DNA of 64,000 nt from Maritalea porphyrae (GTDB taxonomy: Bacteria; Pseudomonadota; Alphaproteobacteria; Rhizobiales; Devosiaceae): NCBI RefSeq assembly GCF_027213965.1, contig NZ_JAPWGX010000006.1, positions 102,362 to 166,361 of the forward strand, in the 5' to 3' direction. This document shows, in pieces, positions 31,732-41,344 of the stretch. The notes beneath the pieces are model-generated. The model saw only the letters and a list, made by a program, of their open reading frames with translations, was not told where the DNA came from and did not search any database. The position numbers and the translations under genes are program-made. Position 1 is the first letter of the stretch, and every line of letters starts with the position of its first letter.

Positions 31732-32913
31732 ATGTTTCCACATTTTTTGCCCCTAAACCGTTTTGCAGTTGCAACAATATTCTCAATCACAAGTTTTTCC
31801 ATAACCATCCCTAACGCGCGAGCCCAACCCGTGAACATGCAATCAGATATTCAAACACTTCTAGAGCAAAGACTTCCAGAAATACGGGAGGCTGCGGACC
31901 AATTCGGCAACGCGGGAATTGTGATGCACAAAGGGCAGATCATCGCGCAAAGTCAAAGCGGTGTGCGGCAAAAAGGAAAGCAAAACAAAATCCAGTCGAC
32001 AGACAAATGGCATATTGGCTCCATTACTAAATCCATGACCGCCAGCATGATTGGGCGCCTCGTTGACAAAAACCAATTGGACTTTGACGCAACAATTGCT
32101 GAGCTATTGCCCAACCAGAAATCTCAAATCGATATCGCTTGGTACCCCGTTAAACTAATTGAACTGCTTCAACACACATCAGGCGCCAAAGGCAATTTCA
32201 ACATTCCAACCATGCTCAACAACAGTTTCGCCGATGAAACCGCATTGTTGCAAGCACGAGAAAAAGCAGTTTTGGGGGCACTTAGCAAATCGCCGCAGAA
32301 TGCACCAAACACGACCTTTGCTTATTCAAATTTGGGGTACACCATCGCCGCCTACATTGCAGAGCAAGCCACCAACAAAAGCTGGGAAACGCTCGTGCAA
32401 GAGGAATTGTTCGCCCCCCTTCAGCTTTCAAGCGCGGGCTTTGGCGCGCCAAAGGGCGAACAACCGTGGGGCCATGCGACAAGGTTCTTTCTCTTCACCA
32501 GCGCCGCTGACCCGCAAAGCCCTGGCTCTGATAACACACCAATCATCGGCCCAGCGGGCACAGTTCATATGTCGATAAGGGATTTGGCCCACTATGGGCA
32601 AATGCATTTGGACGCCATGAAAGGCGACACCCCATTTATGTCAGCTACGACCGAAAGACGTTTGCACACCCCAAGTGAGTTGACCAAACACAATGAAAGA
32701 TATGCCGCCGGCTGGATCGTCATCCCCCCGCGCACGCCATTGGATGGCGAAGCGCTTTTCCATAATGGCTCAAACACCATGTGGTACGCATTTCTGATCG
32801 TTGAACCTAAGCATGACATCGTCGCGGCCTTCACCACAAACACCGGCACAATAGAAGAATCTGAAGCAAAATTTGGTGCACTATTTCAAGACGTATTGCT
32901 AAAAATGGAATGA
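31732..32913 (+). CDS. Serine hydrolase of the beta-lactamase/class C family
   Basis: A 393-residue exported protein (signal peptide to about ARA at 31) with the class C beta-lactamase/esterase fold. Catalytic SITK at 97-100 (HIGSITKSM), the YSN motif in TTFAYSNLGYTIAAYI and a late FHNGSNTMWYAF, where a true beta-lactamase has KTG. The third motif is therefore HNG-like, which is usual for esterases and peptidases of this family, so antibiotic hydrolysis is not implied. Substrate unknown. Regulated probably by the divergent winged-helix gene. Confidence 0.88.
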   Translation: MFPHFLPLNRFAVATIFSITSFSITIPNARAQPVNMQSDIQTLLEQRLPEIREAADQFGNAGIVMHKGQIIAQSQSGVRQKGKQNKIQSTDKWHIGSITKSMTASMIGRLVDKNQLDFDATIAELLPNQKSQIDIAWYPVKLIELLQHTSGAKGNFNIPTMLNNSFADETALLQAREKAVLGALSKSPQNAPNTTFAYSNLGYTIAAYIAEQATNKSWETLVQEELFAPLQLSSAGFGAPKGEQPWGHATRFFLFTSAADPQSPGSDNTPIIGPAGTVHMSIRDLAHYGQMHLDAMKGDTPFMSATTERRLHTPSELTKHNERYAAGWIVIPPRTPLDGEALFHNGSNTMWYAFLIVEPKHDIVAAFTTNTGTIEESEAKFGALFQDVLLKME

Positions 32914-32937
32914 GCGGAAAGGTAAAAACCTTCCCGC
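32914..32937 (-). terminator. Likely terminator of the chemoreceptor gene
   Basis: GCGGAAAGGT / ACCTTCCCGC forms a ten-pair stem on the minus-strand RNA (one G-U) with a UUUU loop region, followed by UCAUUCCAUUUUU. It starts right after the serine hydrolase stop. Confidence 0.55.
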
Positions 32938-32968
32938 CCACTTATTTCAATTGCCGCGATAAGGAGCG

Positions 32969-34981
32969 CTAGAATTCAGCCCAATCTTCACTGATCGCTG
33001 CATTGCCTTGACTGGCATAAGAAGCCCTTGCCGGTGCAGCGGCCTTTTGCTGCGGAGCACGAACTTCAACTGGTTTTTCGTATGAGGCTGAACCGCTAAT
33101 CCGAAACACATCAACGATTTCATCTAGTTCGCTGGCTTGAGTTTCAGTTTGTGCAATCGCAGCATTTGTTTCTTCCACAAGTGCTGCGTTGTGCTGAGTC
33201 ATCTCGTCCATTTGGCGCACGGCAGTGCCCACTTCAGAAATGGCATTTGACTGCTCTTTTGAAGCCTGTGCAATTTCAGACATCAATGCCGCATTTTCTT
33301 GCACCGCAGAAAGCATCTCACCAAGCTTTGCCGACGCCCCAGAAACCAGTTTTGTTCCCTCGGCAACCTCGCCAGCACTTTGTTCAATCAATACTTTCAC
33401 TTCTGAAGACGCTTGGGCAGCAGACTGTGCCAAACGACGCACTTCAACCGCCACAACCGCAAAGCCCTTGCCCGCCTCGCCAGCGCGTGCCGCTTCCACA
33501 GAAGCGTTCAGCGCCAGCAAGTTGGTTTGGAATGCGATATCGTCGATCATGCCAATGATGTTGGAGATTTTGGATGAAGAACTGGTAATTTTCTCCATGG
33601 CACCCGTCGCATGGGTCATCGCTTCCCCACCTTCTGAAGCCAATTGAGACGCCTGAGCGGTTTTTTGTGTAGCCAATTGTGCTTTTTGCGCATTGTCGGC
33701 GACCGTTTCAGACAATTGCTCCATCGCGGCTGATGTTTCTTCAATGGTTGCCGCCTGGCGAGTTGTGCGCTCGCTCAGGTCGTTCGCACCGGTGAGAATT
33801 TCACCTGTGGCAGATTTCAAACCGCTTGACGTTTCACGCAGACGACCAACAATTTCAGTCAACCGATCAGCAACAGCATTGGTATCTTGCTTCAGTTTAA
33901 GGAATGAGCCTTGGTATTCGCCCTCAACACGCTGGGTCAGATCAGTTTTGGCCAGTGCGGCAAGCACTTCGCCCGTTTCACGCAAACCGCGCTCAACCGT
34001 ATCCACCAATCCGTTCACGCTGGTGCCCAAAGTGTTCAGCTCTGGATCTGGGAACTCCATATCAACACGATTGGAAAAATCGCCCCGACCAGCAGCATCA
34101 ACCACTTTGCCGAATGCCGTTTGCAGGTTCTGCATCATTTGCGCACGCTCTTCGCGTGTTTGTGCCTGTCGTTCGGTGTCTTCTTCGCTCAACTGGTCAA
34201 TTTTCAGACCGTTCTCTCTAAAGATCTCAACCGCACGGGCCATTTCGCCAATTTCGTCCTGCCGGTTTGCACCAACAACCTCAACCTCATACTCTCGGGC
34301 GGCGAGTTTTCCCATCACCCGGGTTAAGCCATCAATCGGCTTCGTAATTGATCGACCAATAACATAGGCCAAGATCAACAACGCACCAGCAATCGCAGCG
34401 GTTAACCCCAATTGCTGCATAATGGTTTCTTGGTTTGCGGCCCGCAAATCATCGATATAGACGCCAGTTCCAACGATCCACCCCCAAGGTGCAAAGTAAG
34501 AAACGTAGCTGTTTTTATCGACCGGCGTCTTTTCTTTCCCGCGCGGCCAGACATATTCCATGAAGCCTGCGCCATCTTTTTTGGCAATGGCAATCATGTC
34601 GACAAAAATGGCCTTGCCATTCACGTCTTTCAGCCCCAGCTGATTGCCGCCCACAAGTTGCTTTGCAAATGGATGCATAATCATCACACCGCTATCGTCA
34701 ACGGCAAAGAAATACTCGGCGCCACGATACCGAATGTCCTCAATTGATCGCAGGGCCGCGGCTTGCGCTTCAGCAACACTTACCTCGCCCGCTTCTGCTC
34801 GATCAAAGTTGGCTTGCACGATTGCAATTGCGGAATCAGTGAGTGACACCAATTCTTGTGAGCGCAAATTTGTGCGCGTATTATTGATGTTGGAAATGCT
34901 CACATAAGCCAACAGCCCAACTGTGAGCATGGACAGTGCCACCAATAAATAAATTCGTGCAGATATCTTGAGTTTATGCAT
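32969..34981 (-). CDS. Methyl-accepting chemotaxis protein with Cache sensor
   Basis: A 670-residue membrane chemoreceptor. TM1 at 11-30 ([20 protein letters not shown]). A periplasmic single-Cache domain follows ([35 protein letters not shown]). TM2 is at about 192-210 ([17 protein letters not shown]), then HAMP ([19 protein letters not shown]) and a coiled-coil signalling domain with the hairpin tip around [20 protein letters not shown]. It ends DWAEF, which fits the x-W-x-x-F tether that binds CheR/CheB. No che genes are nearby. The ligand may be a small organic acid, as in other single-Cache receptors, but this is a guess. Confidence 0.94.
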   Translation of the reverse strand: MHKLKISARIYLLVALSMLTVGLLAYVSISNINNTRTNLRSQELVSLTDSAIAIVQANFDRAEAGEVSVAEAQAAALRSIEDIRYRGAEYFFAVDDSGVMIMHPFAKQLVGGNQLGLKDVNGKAIFVDMIAIAKKDGAGFMEYVWPRGKEKTPVDKNSYVSYFAPWGWIVGTGVYIDDLRAANQETIMQQLGLTAAIAGALLILAYVIGRSITKPIDGLTRVMGKLAAREYEVEVVGANRQDEIGEMARAVEIFRENGLKIDQLSEEDTERQAQTREERAQMMQNLQTAFGKVVDAAGRGDFSNRVDMEFPDPELNTLGTSVNGLVDTVERGLRETGEVLAALAKTDLTQRVEGEYQGSFLKLKQDTNAVADRLTEIVGRLRETSSGLKSATGEILTGANDLSERTTRQAATIEETSAAMEQLSETVADNAQKAQLATQKTAQASQLASEGGEAMTHATGAMEKITSSSSKISNIIGMIDDIAFQTNLLALNASVEAARAGEAGKGFAVVAVEVRRLAQSAAQASSEVKVLIEQSAGEVAEGTKLVSGASAKLGEMLSAVQENAALMSEIAQASKEQSNAISEVGTAVRQMDEMTQHNAALVEETNAAIAQTETQASELDEIVDVFRISGSASYEKPVEVRAPQQKAAAPARASYASQGNAAISEDWAEF

Positions 34982-35320
34982 GCCTTGTTACCCCGGCTAA
35001 AGTCTTGGAACACACACAATGTGCGTGGTCCAAGGCGCTAAATTCGACCAAGGGTGTGTTCAATCTTCGTTTTTGAAGCGCGCGTTTGCCCCGACAACGC
35101 CCTAACGAGTATGCTACTTACCTGCCCCTTGGCCGGTTATGTACGGTCCAATGTGCCTCAAAATCAGTTAAGTAAGCATAAACCATTAGCGATTTTTTGC
35201 CGCAGGTCCCGCGGCTGTGCGCCGCACCCTATTTCGATTGCAGTCACTTCAGATAAGACAAGATATTGCTTTCTTTATTCAATCGCCCTACAACAAAGAA
35301 AACTTCGAAAAGGTAACGAC
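34982..35320. other. 339-bp gap between divergent chemoreceptor and FMN reductase genes
   Basis: No supportable gene. The open frame that reaches from 35054 into the FMN reductase lacks a family match before 35321. A small GCCGC/GCGGC hairpin lies at 35199-35215. TTAA-GTAAGCA-TAAACC at 35168 is one base off a CtrA-type site. It must hold both promoters. Confidence 0.45.
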
Positions 35321-35884
35321 GTGTCCCATTCAGCAAGATTTCTAGGCATCGCTGGCAGCCTCCGGCAGAACTCGTATAATTTCCAATTGTTGGAAGCGCT
35401 GCAAAAAAGCACAGCGCAGGAGCAAATCGACCTAGAGATCTATCAAGGTCTTTCAACCATACCGCTCTTTAATGAAGATATGAGACCCGTCGAGAAACGC
35501 CCCGCCGCCGTTCTAAACCTTTGCGAGAAGATCGAAAACGCCGATGGTGTGGTTATAGCAACACCAGAATATGCCCAATCCGTTCCAGGTGTTCTAAAAA
35601 ACTTACTCGACTGGATTTCAATCAGCCCGGCACTAAATGAAAAGCCTGTTGCCATTTTGGGCGGCACCACAGGCATCTGGGGCACCCGATATGCCCAAGC
35701 AAGTTTGCGCCACACCCTCGTTGCAATGGGAGCCTTTACGATGCAACGACCAATGGTGTTTGTGAACGACATCAAAAGCCAACTGCCAACACCAGACCAA
35801 CCAATTAGCCCCGACTTAGAACAGCGACTGAACGCTTTTGCCCACGGCATGAAAAAATGGGTCCGGCTGCACGCTAAGGACTAA
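35321..35884 (+). CDS. NADPH-dependent FMN reductase family protein
   Basis: A 187-residue flavodoxin-fold oxidoreductase that uses NAD(P)H and FMN to reduce quinones, chromate, azo dyes or supply reduced flavin. FMN phosphate loop GIAGSLRQNSYN near the start, then ATPEYAQSVPGVLKNLLDWI and GGTTGIWGTRYAQASLR, both family signatures. GTG 35321 is preceded by AAAAGGTAAC. A longer frame starts at 35054 but its first 89 residues look non-coding. The physiological electron acceptor is not shown. Confidence 0.88.
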   Translation: MSHSARFLGIAGSLRQNSYNFQLLEALQKSTAQEQIDLEIYQGLSTIPLFNEDMRPVEKRPAAVLNLCEKIENADGVVIATPEYAQSVPGVLKNLLDWISISPALNEKPVAILGGTTGIWGTRYAQASLRHTLVAMGAFTMQRPMVFVNDIKSQLPTPDQPISPDLEQRLNAFAHGMKKWVRLHAKD

Positions 35885-35888
35885 AAAA

Positions 35889-35927
35889 CAAAACCCCGCC
35901 TGGCAAAAGCCAACCGGGGTTTTTGTT
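35889..35927. terminator. Bidirectional terminator between FMN reductase and tRNA-Leu
   Basis: AAAACCCCG / CGGGGTTTT arms with inner TGGC AAAA GCCA, ending TTTTTG on the plus strand and TTTTGTTTTTT on the minus strand. It stops both convergent transcripts. Confidence 0.85.
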
Positions 35928-36012
35928 TGGTGCGGGTGGAGGGAATCGAACCCCCACTCCCGAAAGAACGGGATTTTGAATCCCGCGCGTCTACCAGTTC
36001 CGCCACACCCGC
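35928..36012 (-). tRNA. tRNA-Leu (CAA anticodon)
   Basis: An 85-base class II tRNA on the minus strand: acceptor GCGGGTG / CACCCGC, anticodon stem GGGA / TCCC with loop TTCAAAA (anticodon CAA, reads UUG), a long variable arm CGTTCTTTCGGG, T loop GGTTCGATTCC and an encoded CCA. Confidence 0.95.
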
Positions 36013-36144
36013 ACTAAGGTGATGGGGGCGGAATATACTCAAAAACACCCCCGCGTCAATCACTGATTGACACGAATTTCAAACTGATTACATCTGTGGA
36101 CCAAAAGGGCGGCTTGTCCTTGTCAGAATTTGAGGAAAAGTGAC

Positions 36145-36726
36145 GTGATTAGACGCCTATATGACTGGGTTTTAGCGCTTGGCGCATCCAAACATGCCCC
36201 CAAAGCCCTTGGCGCCATCTCCTTCGCGGAGAGTTCATTTTTTCCCATGCCGCCAGATGTGATGCTGATCCCAATGGTTTTGGCCAAACGTGAAAAAGCG
36301 TGGTGGTTTGCGCTTATATGCACCATCACATCTGTTTTGGGCGGCATATTGGGCTACTATATTGGCTGGGCACTGCTGGAAACACTAGCAAAACCGATTC
36401 TTGAGTTTTACGGCTATTGGCACAAATTTGAAGATTTTCAATTGGCCTTTAATGAATGGGGACTGCTAATTGTCTTCGTGTTTGGCCTCACCCCGTTCCC
36501 CTATAAGGTGATCACCATTGCCTCTGGCGCGACGGGCCTTAATCTGCCCATATTTATCCTTTCCTCTATCGTTGCACGCGGACTGAGATTCTTCATCGTC
36601 GCCGGGCTTTTGTATTTCTTTGGACCCCCTATTAAGGATTTCATCGAAAAACGCCTCGGGTTGATGTTCTTCATCGGTTGCGCGCTACTTGTTGGTGGCT
36701 TCGTGGCAATCAAGTTTTTGATTTAG
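36145..36726 (+). CDS. YqaA family (DedA-like/VTT) membrane protein
   Basis: A 193-residue inner-membrane protein of the YqaA branch of the VTT/DedA superfamily; DedA relatives act in lipid carrier recycling and membrane homeostasis. Four to five hydrophobic segments are seen. FAESSFFPMPPDVMLIPMVL carries the re-entrant acidic loop and VFGLTPFPYKVITIASGATG the second loop with conserved prolines. A TTG at 36130 gives a longer frame, but GTG 36145 has GAGGAAAAG upstream. DsbB follows 25 bases later. Confidence 0.87.
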   Translation: MIRRLYDWVLALGASKHAPKALGAISFAESSFFPMPPDVMLIPMVLAKREKAWWFALICTITSVLGGILGYYIGWALLETLAKPILEFYGYWHKFEDFQLAFNEWGLLIVFVFGLTPFPYKVITIASGATGLNLPIFILSSIVARGLRFFIVAGLLYFFGPPIKDFIEKRLGLMFFIGCALLVGGFVAIKFLI

Positions 36727-36751
36727 TTGCCTTTTGAAATTGGGGAATAAA

Positions 36752-37255
36752 GTGATTGAGTTGAATGCAAAAAACTTAACCGTAGGTGTTACAGCGCTTG
36801 CGGCAACCGCCATCACCAGCGCGTACGGCTTTCAATATATCGGTGGCTATATTCCATGCGATTTGTGCTACGAACAACGCAACCCCTATTACATAACGAT
36901 CCCGCTTTTGTTGATAACCCTGTTTATCTGGGACCGGCTAAACGCCAACTACCGCACCATTTTACTCGGCATCGTCGCGCTGATTTTTGCTTATGGCACT
37001 TGGATGGCAGGCTATCACTCAGGTGTTGAATGGAGCTGGTGGCCGGGCCCCGACACCTGCACTGGTGTTGGTGCTGGCATTGCAGATTTTGCTGATCTGC
37101 AAAACATCAACGATACGGTCGTAATTCCGTGTGATCGCGCGCAAGTGCGCTTTTTCGGCCTCAGCTTTGCGGGCATGAACGCCATTGTTTCACTGTTCCT
37201 CACCTGCGCCACACTTTATGCAGGTCACCTGAATTTCCACTCGAACAAGAAATAA
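36752..37255 (+). CDS. dsbB: Disulfide bond formation protein B
   Basis: A 167-residue, four-helix inner-membrane oxidase that reoxidises DsbA and passes electrons to quinone. First cysteine pair in IPCDLCYEQRNPYY (CxxC, followed by the conserved arginine for quinone), second pair in PGPDTCTGVG and VIPCDRAQVRF. The longest frame begins with TTG at 36734; GTG 36752 has GGGGAATAA upstream. No DsbA is adjacent. It likely forms an operon with the preceding YqaA gene. Confidence 0.92.
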   Translation: MIELNAKNLTVGVTALAATAITSAYGFQYIGGYIPCDLCYEQRNPYYITIPLLLITLFIWDRLNANYRTILLGIVALIFAYGTWMAGYHSGVEWSWWPGPDTCTGVGAGIADFADLQNINDTVVIPCDRAQVRFFGLSFAGMNAIVSLFLTCATLYAGHLNFHSNKK

Positions 37256-37387
37256 CCAACACTGGTATGATTTTCAGAATTGAGTCGAAAATGGTAAGGT
37301 TTGCGAACCAGCGCGCAGCGTACTAAGAGTACGTGAGCACTGGAAGCACAAAACCACGCCATTTGCAGACCAAATATGAAGATCATC

Positions 37388-37945
37388 TTAGGGTTCCAGT
37401 TCGATATCCCAATAAAGATAATCCATCCAACTCTCGTGCAGATGATTGGGGGGGAACTTGCGCCCATTGGCTTGCAAATCATAAACCGTGGGTTGAAATG
37501 GGGTTTGGCTGGGCCACATGCCAATATCGCGTGGCATCTTGTCTGCCTTGCGCAAATTACAAGGGGAGCAAGCCGCAACCACATTTTGCCACGTGGTGCG
37601 CCCGCCTCGAGCGCGCGGAATCAAATGATCAAAGGTCAGATCGTGTTTTGACCCACAATATTGACATTCAAATCGGTCACGTAAAAATAGGTTAAACCGC
37701 GTAAATGCAGGGTTGCTCGCGGGTTTAATGTAGGATTTGAGCGCAACCACACTGGGCAGCTTCATTTCAAAGCTCGGGCTTTTGATCACCCGATCATACT
37801 CATTGACAATATTTACGCGGTCTAGGCACACCGCTTTAATCGCGTCCTGCCAAGACCACAAGGACAATGGATAATAGCTCAGCGGCCGAAAGTCCGCGTT
37901 CAACACAAGCGCCGGGAGAGCTTCGGGTGACACATGGATTGTCAC
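37388..37945 (-). CDS. HNH endonuclease family protein
   Basis: A 185-residue protein common in alphaproteobacteria. The HNH nuclease core lies at about 90-140: FECQYCGSKHDLTFDHLIPR with the zinc CxxC and catalytic His, then GGRTTWQNVVAACSPCNLRK with the Asn and second CxxC. The N-terminal part (ALVLNADFRPLSYYPLSLWS) is a typical extension. It is a housekeeping-type lone HNH, with no toxin or restriction partner. Biological target unknown. Confidence 0.9.
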   Translation of the reverse strand: MTIHVSPEALPALVLNADFRPLSYYPLSLWSWQDAIKAVCLDRVNIVNEYDRVIKSPSFEMKLPSVVALKSYIKPASNPAFTRFNLFLRDRFECQYCGSKHDLTFDHLIPRARGGRTTWQNVVAACSPCNLRKADKMPRDIGMWPSQTPFQPTVYDLQANGRKFPPNHLHESWMDYLYWDIELEP

Positions 37946-38042
37946 ACCTTCCTCCTTTGGTGAGAATCACTCCACTAAAATTAACCCCATCATTGTGGCT
38001 TAAGATGTCACCTGTGTGAAGGCTTGTTAACGATCTCTTTAC

Positions 38043-38720
38043 CTATTCGACTTCGATCTGATCGTCAGGCTTAAACACATGGCTCAAAAACCCGGTGGCG
38101 AACTGCAACCCATCCATCGCGATAGAGTGGCCGGTTTTTTGCGTCACTTTTAACGACACATTGACGTAAAATTCTTCAAGTACCGTTTTGGCTTCAAGAC
38201 TGCCCGCAACCGGCACCACATCATCATCTTCCCCATGCACCAAACAAACAGGCGGCGAAGACTCCATCTCGTCACCAATCGTTTCCGCATCTACCATTTT
38301 GCCCGAGAAACATAAAATGCCTGCCAAAGGCTCTTCAAACCGCAGCCCAGTATAAAGCGCCATCATGGCCCCTTGGCTGAACCCACCAAGCACCACGTCT
38401 TTAAGTTCAAGCCCAGCATCAGCGGTGCGTTGCAAAACATAATCTCGGATTTGGGGATAGGCCTGTTCCGCGCCCGCTTCATAATTGGTATCGCCACGCT
38501 CCAGATCCAAATGAAACCACTCAAAACCAAACGGATTGACCGCACACGGTTTTGGCGCATTTGGCGCCAAGAACTCCACATCGGGAAAGCCTTGGTTCCA
38601 AAAATTGCCAAGCCCGATCATGTCTTTGCCGTCCGAGCCGTAGCCATGCAGTAAAATCACAAGCTTGTTTGGCGGATTGCCATTCGCAGGTTCCAATTTC
38701 GGGCCAAACAATTCGCTCAT
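38043..38720 (-). CDS. Alpha/beta hydrolase (phospholipase/carboxylesterase family)
   Basis: A 225-residue serine hydrolase. Oxyanion loop VILLHGYGSDGKDMIGL, nucleophile elbow GGFSQGAMMAL (GxSxG), the acid in HGEDDDVVPV and the base in QKTGHSIAMDG. It is related to YpfH/carboxylesterase 2 proteins that hydrolyse short acyl esters. It follows the DNA glycosylase gene by two bases on the same strand, so they share a transcript. Confidence 0.92.
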   Translation of the reverse strand: MSELFGPKLEPANGNPPNKLVILLHGYGSDGKDMIGLGNFWNQGFPDVEFLAPNAPKPCAVNPFGFEWFHLDLERGDTNYEAGAEQAYPQIRDYVLQRTADAGLELKDVVLGGFSQGAMMALYTGLRFEEPLAGILCFSGKMVDAETIGDEMESSPPVCLVHGEDDDVVPVAGSLEAKTVLEEFYVNVSLKVTQKTGHSIAMDGLQFATGFLSHVFKPDDQIEVE

Positions 38721-38722
38721 AT

Positions 38723-39376
38723 TTAAATGCCTTCTTTATTTTTTGTCACCGCATAATAGCGCCACATAAGGCGCGCCGCCGCGCCTCGATAAGGCGACCA
38801 TTTTTGCGTCATTTTCATGGTCTCGCTAATGCTTGGTGTAGCATTATGGCCCATATGGTGCGCAACTATTTTTCGCAACGCCAAATCTCCGGCGGGAAAA
38901 ACATCCGGGTGCCCCACACAAAACGACAGGTAAACCTCAGCCGTCCACGGCCCAATGCCTTTGATCGCGGTCAGCATTTTCATTGATTCAAAAATCGGCG
39001 CATCCGCCACCAAATCATAACGCAAGGTGCGTCCCAACTCGGCATTGGCGATAGACCGAATGGTCCGATACTTCGCTTGGGACAGGCCGACCCCCACCAA
39101 CCCCTCTTCACCCAGCTCTAAATATCGCTCGGGCGTCACCACCCCCAATGTGTCGCAAAACCGATCCCAAATCGCAGCGGCTGATTGCACGGACAAAAGC
39201 TGCCCGATTACGATGCGTGACAAACCCTCAAATCCACCCGTTTCAGCGCGCAAGGGCACCGGATCACACAAATCCAATACTGTGCGCAAAGAAGGGTCGC
39301 TTTCAACCAGCGCGGCCAATTGCGCCGCCAAAACGGGCTCACTTCTCAAACGTTTAATCAGCGGGTTGTGATTCAT
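38723..39376 (-). CDS. DNA-3-methyladenine glycosylase II (AlkA-like)
   Basis: A 217-residue base-excision repair enzyme of the HhH-GPD family. The helix-hairpin-helix is LTAIKGIGPWTAEVYLSFCV with the catalytic aspartate in FPAGDLALRKIV. It lacks the N-terminal domain of E. coli AlkA (282 residues), matching the shorter single-domain type. With Ada at 27797 it provides alkylation repair, although unlinked. The ATG at 39376 diverges from gluQRS with 38 bases between. Confidence 0.92.
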   Translation of the reverse strand: MNHNPLIKRLRSEPVLAAQLAALVESDPSLRTVLDLCDPVPLRAETGGFEGLSRIVIGQLLSVQSAAAIWDRFCDTLGVVTPERYLELGEEGLVGVGLSQAKYRTIRSIANAELGRTLRYDLVADAPIFESMKMLTAIKGIGPWTAEVYLSFCVGHPDVFPAGDLALRKIVAHHMGHNATPSISETMKMTQKWSPYRGAAARLMWRYYAVTKNKEGI

Positions 39377-39414
39377 GTTTGTCTTTCTTGTTCGTTCGTG
39401 GCAACTAGAGCGCT

Positions 39415-40314
39415 ATGAACACAAACGATCAACCCATTTTCCGCTTTGCCCCCAGCCCTAACGGCCAGCTGCATCTCGGCCACGCTTTCTCCGCCCTTTT
39501 GACCCAAGAATTGGCGCAAAAGGCTGACGGCAAATTATTGTTGCGCATCGAGGACATCGATACCATTCGCTGCACCGATGAAGGCATTGAGCAAATGCTC
39601 AATGATCTGGATTGGGTCGGCTTTTCATGGGACGAAGAACCCCGCCGTCAATCCGCCCATTTTGACGATTACGAAAAGGCCCTAAACGCCTTACACGCTG
39701 ATGGGTTGCTTTACCCCTGCTTTTGCTCGCGCTCACAAATCAAAGCCAATGCCACCGGTGAAAAAGACCCCGATGGCGCGCCAAAATACCCGGGCACCTG
39801 CAAGCATATGAGCCCTTATGATCGCGACAAACGCATCAACAGCGACGCCGCATACGCCCTGCGCCTTGATATGAAGAAGGCATTGGAAAAGGTTGGCGAG
39901 GTCACATGGCAGGAAATGAGCGAAGACCTGAGCGAAACTGAAACCATCACCGCTGACCCAATGGCTTGGGGCGATGTTATTTTAGCGCGCAAATATACCC
40001 CAACCTCATATCACCTCAGCGTTGTGGTCGATGATGCGGACCAAGGCATTACCCACGTGACGCGCGGCAAAGACCTATATTTTGCAACCGCCGTTCACCG
40101 CGTTTTGCAAAAGCTGCTTGAGCTGCCAGAACCGAAATATATGCATCATGGGCTTATCCTTGATGATGAGGGCAATAAGCTTTCAAAGTCGAAGAAATCC
40201 TTAAGCCTTGCTGCCCTTAAAAAGCGAGACTGGACACCAGAACAAGTCCGCGCCCAGTTGGGGTTTGAAGAAGATGATGAAGAGCCCGAAACTGAGTTGG
40301 GCGAAGAAGACTAA
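39415..40314 (+). CDS. gluQRS: Glutamyl-Q tRNA(Asp) synthetase
   Basis: A 299-residue truncated glutamyl-tRNA synthetase paralogue that attaches glutamate to queuosine-34 of tRNA-Asp. HIGH-like motif GQLHLGHAFSAL and KMSKS-like KLSKSKKS are present; zinc cysteines appear in YPCFCSRSQ and YPGTCKHM. It lacks an anticodon-binding domain, as expected. The acidic tail EDDEEPETELGEED is unusual in being so long. It overlaps the convergent SDR gene by 4 bases. The queuosine-precursor transporter at 4408 fits the same modification. Confidence 0.94.
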   Translation: MNTNDQPIFRFAPSPNGQLHLGHAFSALLTQELAQKADGKLLLRIEDIDTIRCTDEGIEQMLNDLDWVGFSWDEEPRRQSAHFDDYEKALNALHADGLLYPCFCSRSQIKANATGEKDPDGAPKYPGTCKHMSPYDRDKRINSDAAYALRLDMKKALEKVGEVTWQEMSEDLSETETITADPMAWGDVILARKYTPTSYHLSVVVDDADQGITHVTRGKDLYFATAVHRVLQKLLELPEPKYMHHGLILDDEGNKLSKSKKSLSLAALKKRDWTPEQVRAQLGFEEDDEEPETELGEED

Positions 40315-41288
40315 GCCAATACCGACGTGCGTTTCATGGTTTTAAGCTTTTCCAATTCCGCCGCAGGCAGCAGGGCCAAAGTCGTCTCGGCTACGGCACG
40401 CTCAAACGGTGTGCCAAACCCTGCGCCCAAAATCGCATCCAGCTTGGGGTCCAGCAATTCCTGTGGTGATTTCCACAGATAGCGCATTTTGATCACTTCG
40501 CGGATCACCGGCTGAAAAACTCCGACCACACTGAACAACCACCAAGGTAGGTTGACCACCTTATAGGGCTGCGGCACTACCCGTTGAATGGCATCCGCAA
40601 TCTCATTTCCGGTTACGAAGTTCCCGTGAAAATGGAGATTCTCAAATGTGTTTAGCTCGTCACGTTTTGCAGCCACTTTCTCAAACGCTCGGCCAAGATC
40701 GGGCAAATAGGCCCAGGTGTGTTTGGTCTGCCCGTCGCACGGCAATGTGATCTTGCGTTTTTTGAAATTCATCGCAAAGCCTAGGTCAAACCAACTGCCT
40801 TCAGCCCCTGGACCATAAAAATCTCCGGCCCGCAGCATAAAGGCTTTAAAGCCGTGGTTCAGCGCGCCTGCTTTTAGCGCCTCTTCCATGCGTTTGCGGA
40901 TCTCCCCTTTGGGTGTCTCAGGGTTTTGCACCCCGTCCGGGGTCATTTTGGCCACGCTTGCTGCAAAATTGTAAACATTGGCAGAAAAAACCAAGGTTTT
41001 TCCGGTGCCCTTCATCGCCTCAATCACAACGTCGTTTAAGCGCTCCGCTTCGCCCTCCCACTGGTCATAGGGCAGGTTCAGCGCATGCACGACCACATCC
41101 GCGTCTTTGATTGCGCGTTTAACGTCTTCCAACTGAATTGCATCCCCTTGTACAAAACTGAACCCATCAAACGCTGTTTTGTTCGAGCGACCAAAACCAA
41201 CAACGTTCCACCCCGCTTCAATAAATGCTTTGGCTGCAAATTGGCCGATACGACCATTGATGCCCAAAATTGTTACTGTGTCTGCCAT
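40311..41288 (-). CDS. NAD-dependent epimerase/SDR family protein
   Basis: A 325-residue extended short-chain dehydrogenase-like protein. Nucleotide loop TVTILGINGRIGQFAAKAFI at the start, then DADVVVHALNLP and VFSANVYNFA where extended SDRs have the Ser-Tyr-Lys region. The middle LRAGDFYGPGAEGSWFDLG is typical of atypical SDR/epimerase proteins. The classical YxxxK is not clear, so it may act as a reductase of another type or as a regulator. ATG 41288 has GAGGAG upstream; the frame upstream is shadow. It diverges from a LysR gene. Confidence 0.85.
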   Translation of the reverse strand: MADTVTILGINGRIGQFAAKAFIEAGWNVVGFGRSNKTAFDGFSFVQGDAIQLEDVKRAIKDADVVVHALNLPYDQWEGEAERLNDVVIEAMKGTGKTLVFSANVYNFAASVAKMTPDGVQNPETPKGEIRKRMEEALKAGALNHGFKAFMLRAGDFYGPGAEGSWFDLGFAMNFKKRKITLPCDGQTKHTWAYLPDLGRAFEKVAAKRDELNTFENLHFHGNFVTGNEIADAIQRVVPQPYKVVNLPWWLFSVVGVFQPVIREVIKMRYLWKSPQELLDPKLDAILGAGFGTPFERAVAETTLALLPAAELEKLKTMKRTSVLA

Positions 41289-41344
41289 GTTGTAGCTCCT
41301 CAAAATCATTTGTTTCACTTGACTGCCCTCAACACATCCATTCA

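Noticed and set aside
31732..32913. Antibiotic beta-lactamase
   Set aside because: It has SxxK and YSN, but the third motif is HNG rather than KTG, and the divergent regulator is not an AmpR type. Better called a serine hydrolase.
33693..34367. 224-residue open frame on the plus strand inside the chemoreceptor gene
   Set aside because: Antisense shadow of well-supported MCP domains; low-complexity Ser/Arg composition typical of such shadows.
35168..35185. CtrA binding site upstream of the FMN reductase
   Set aside because: TTAA-N7-TAAAC differs from the consensus by one base in an AT-rich region, so chance is likely; kept only as a remark on the gap.
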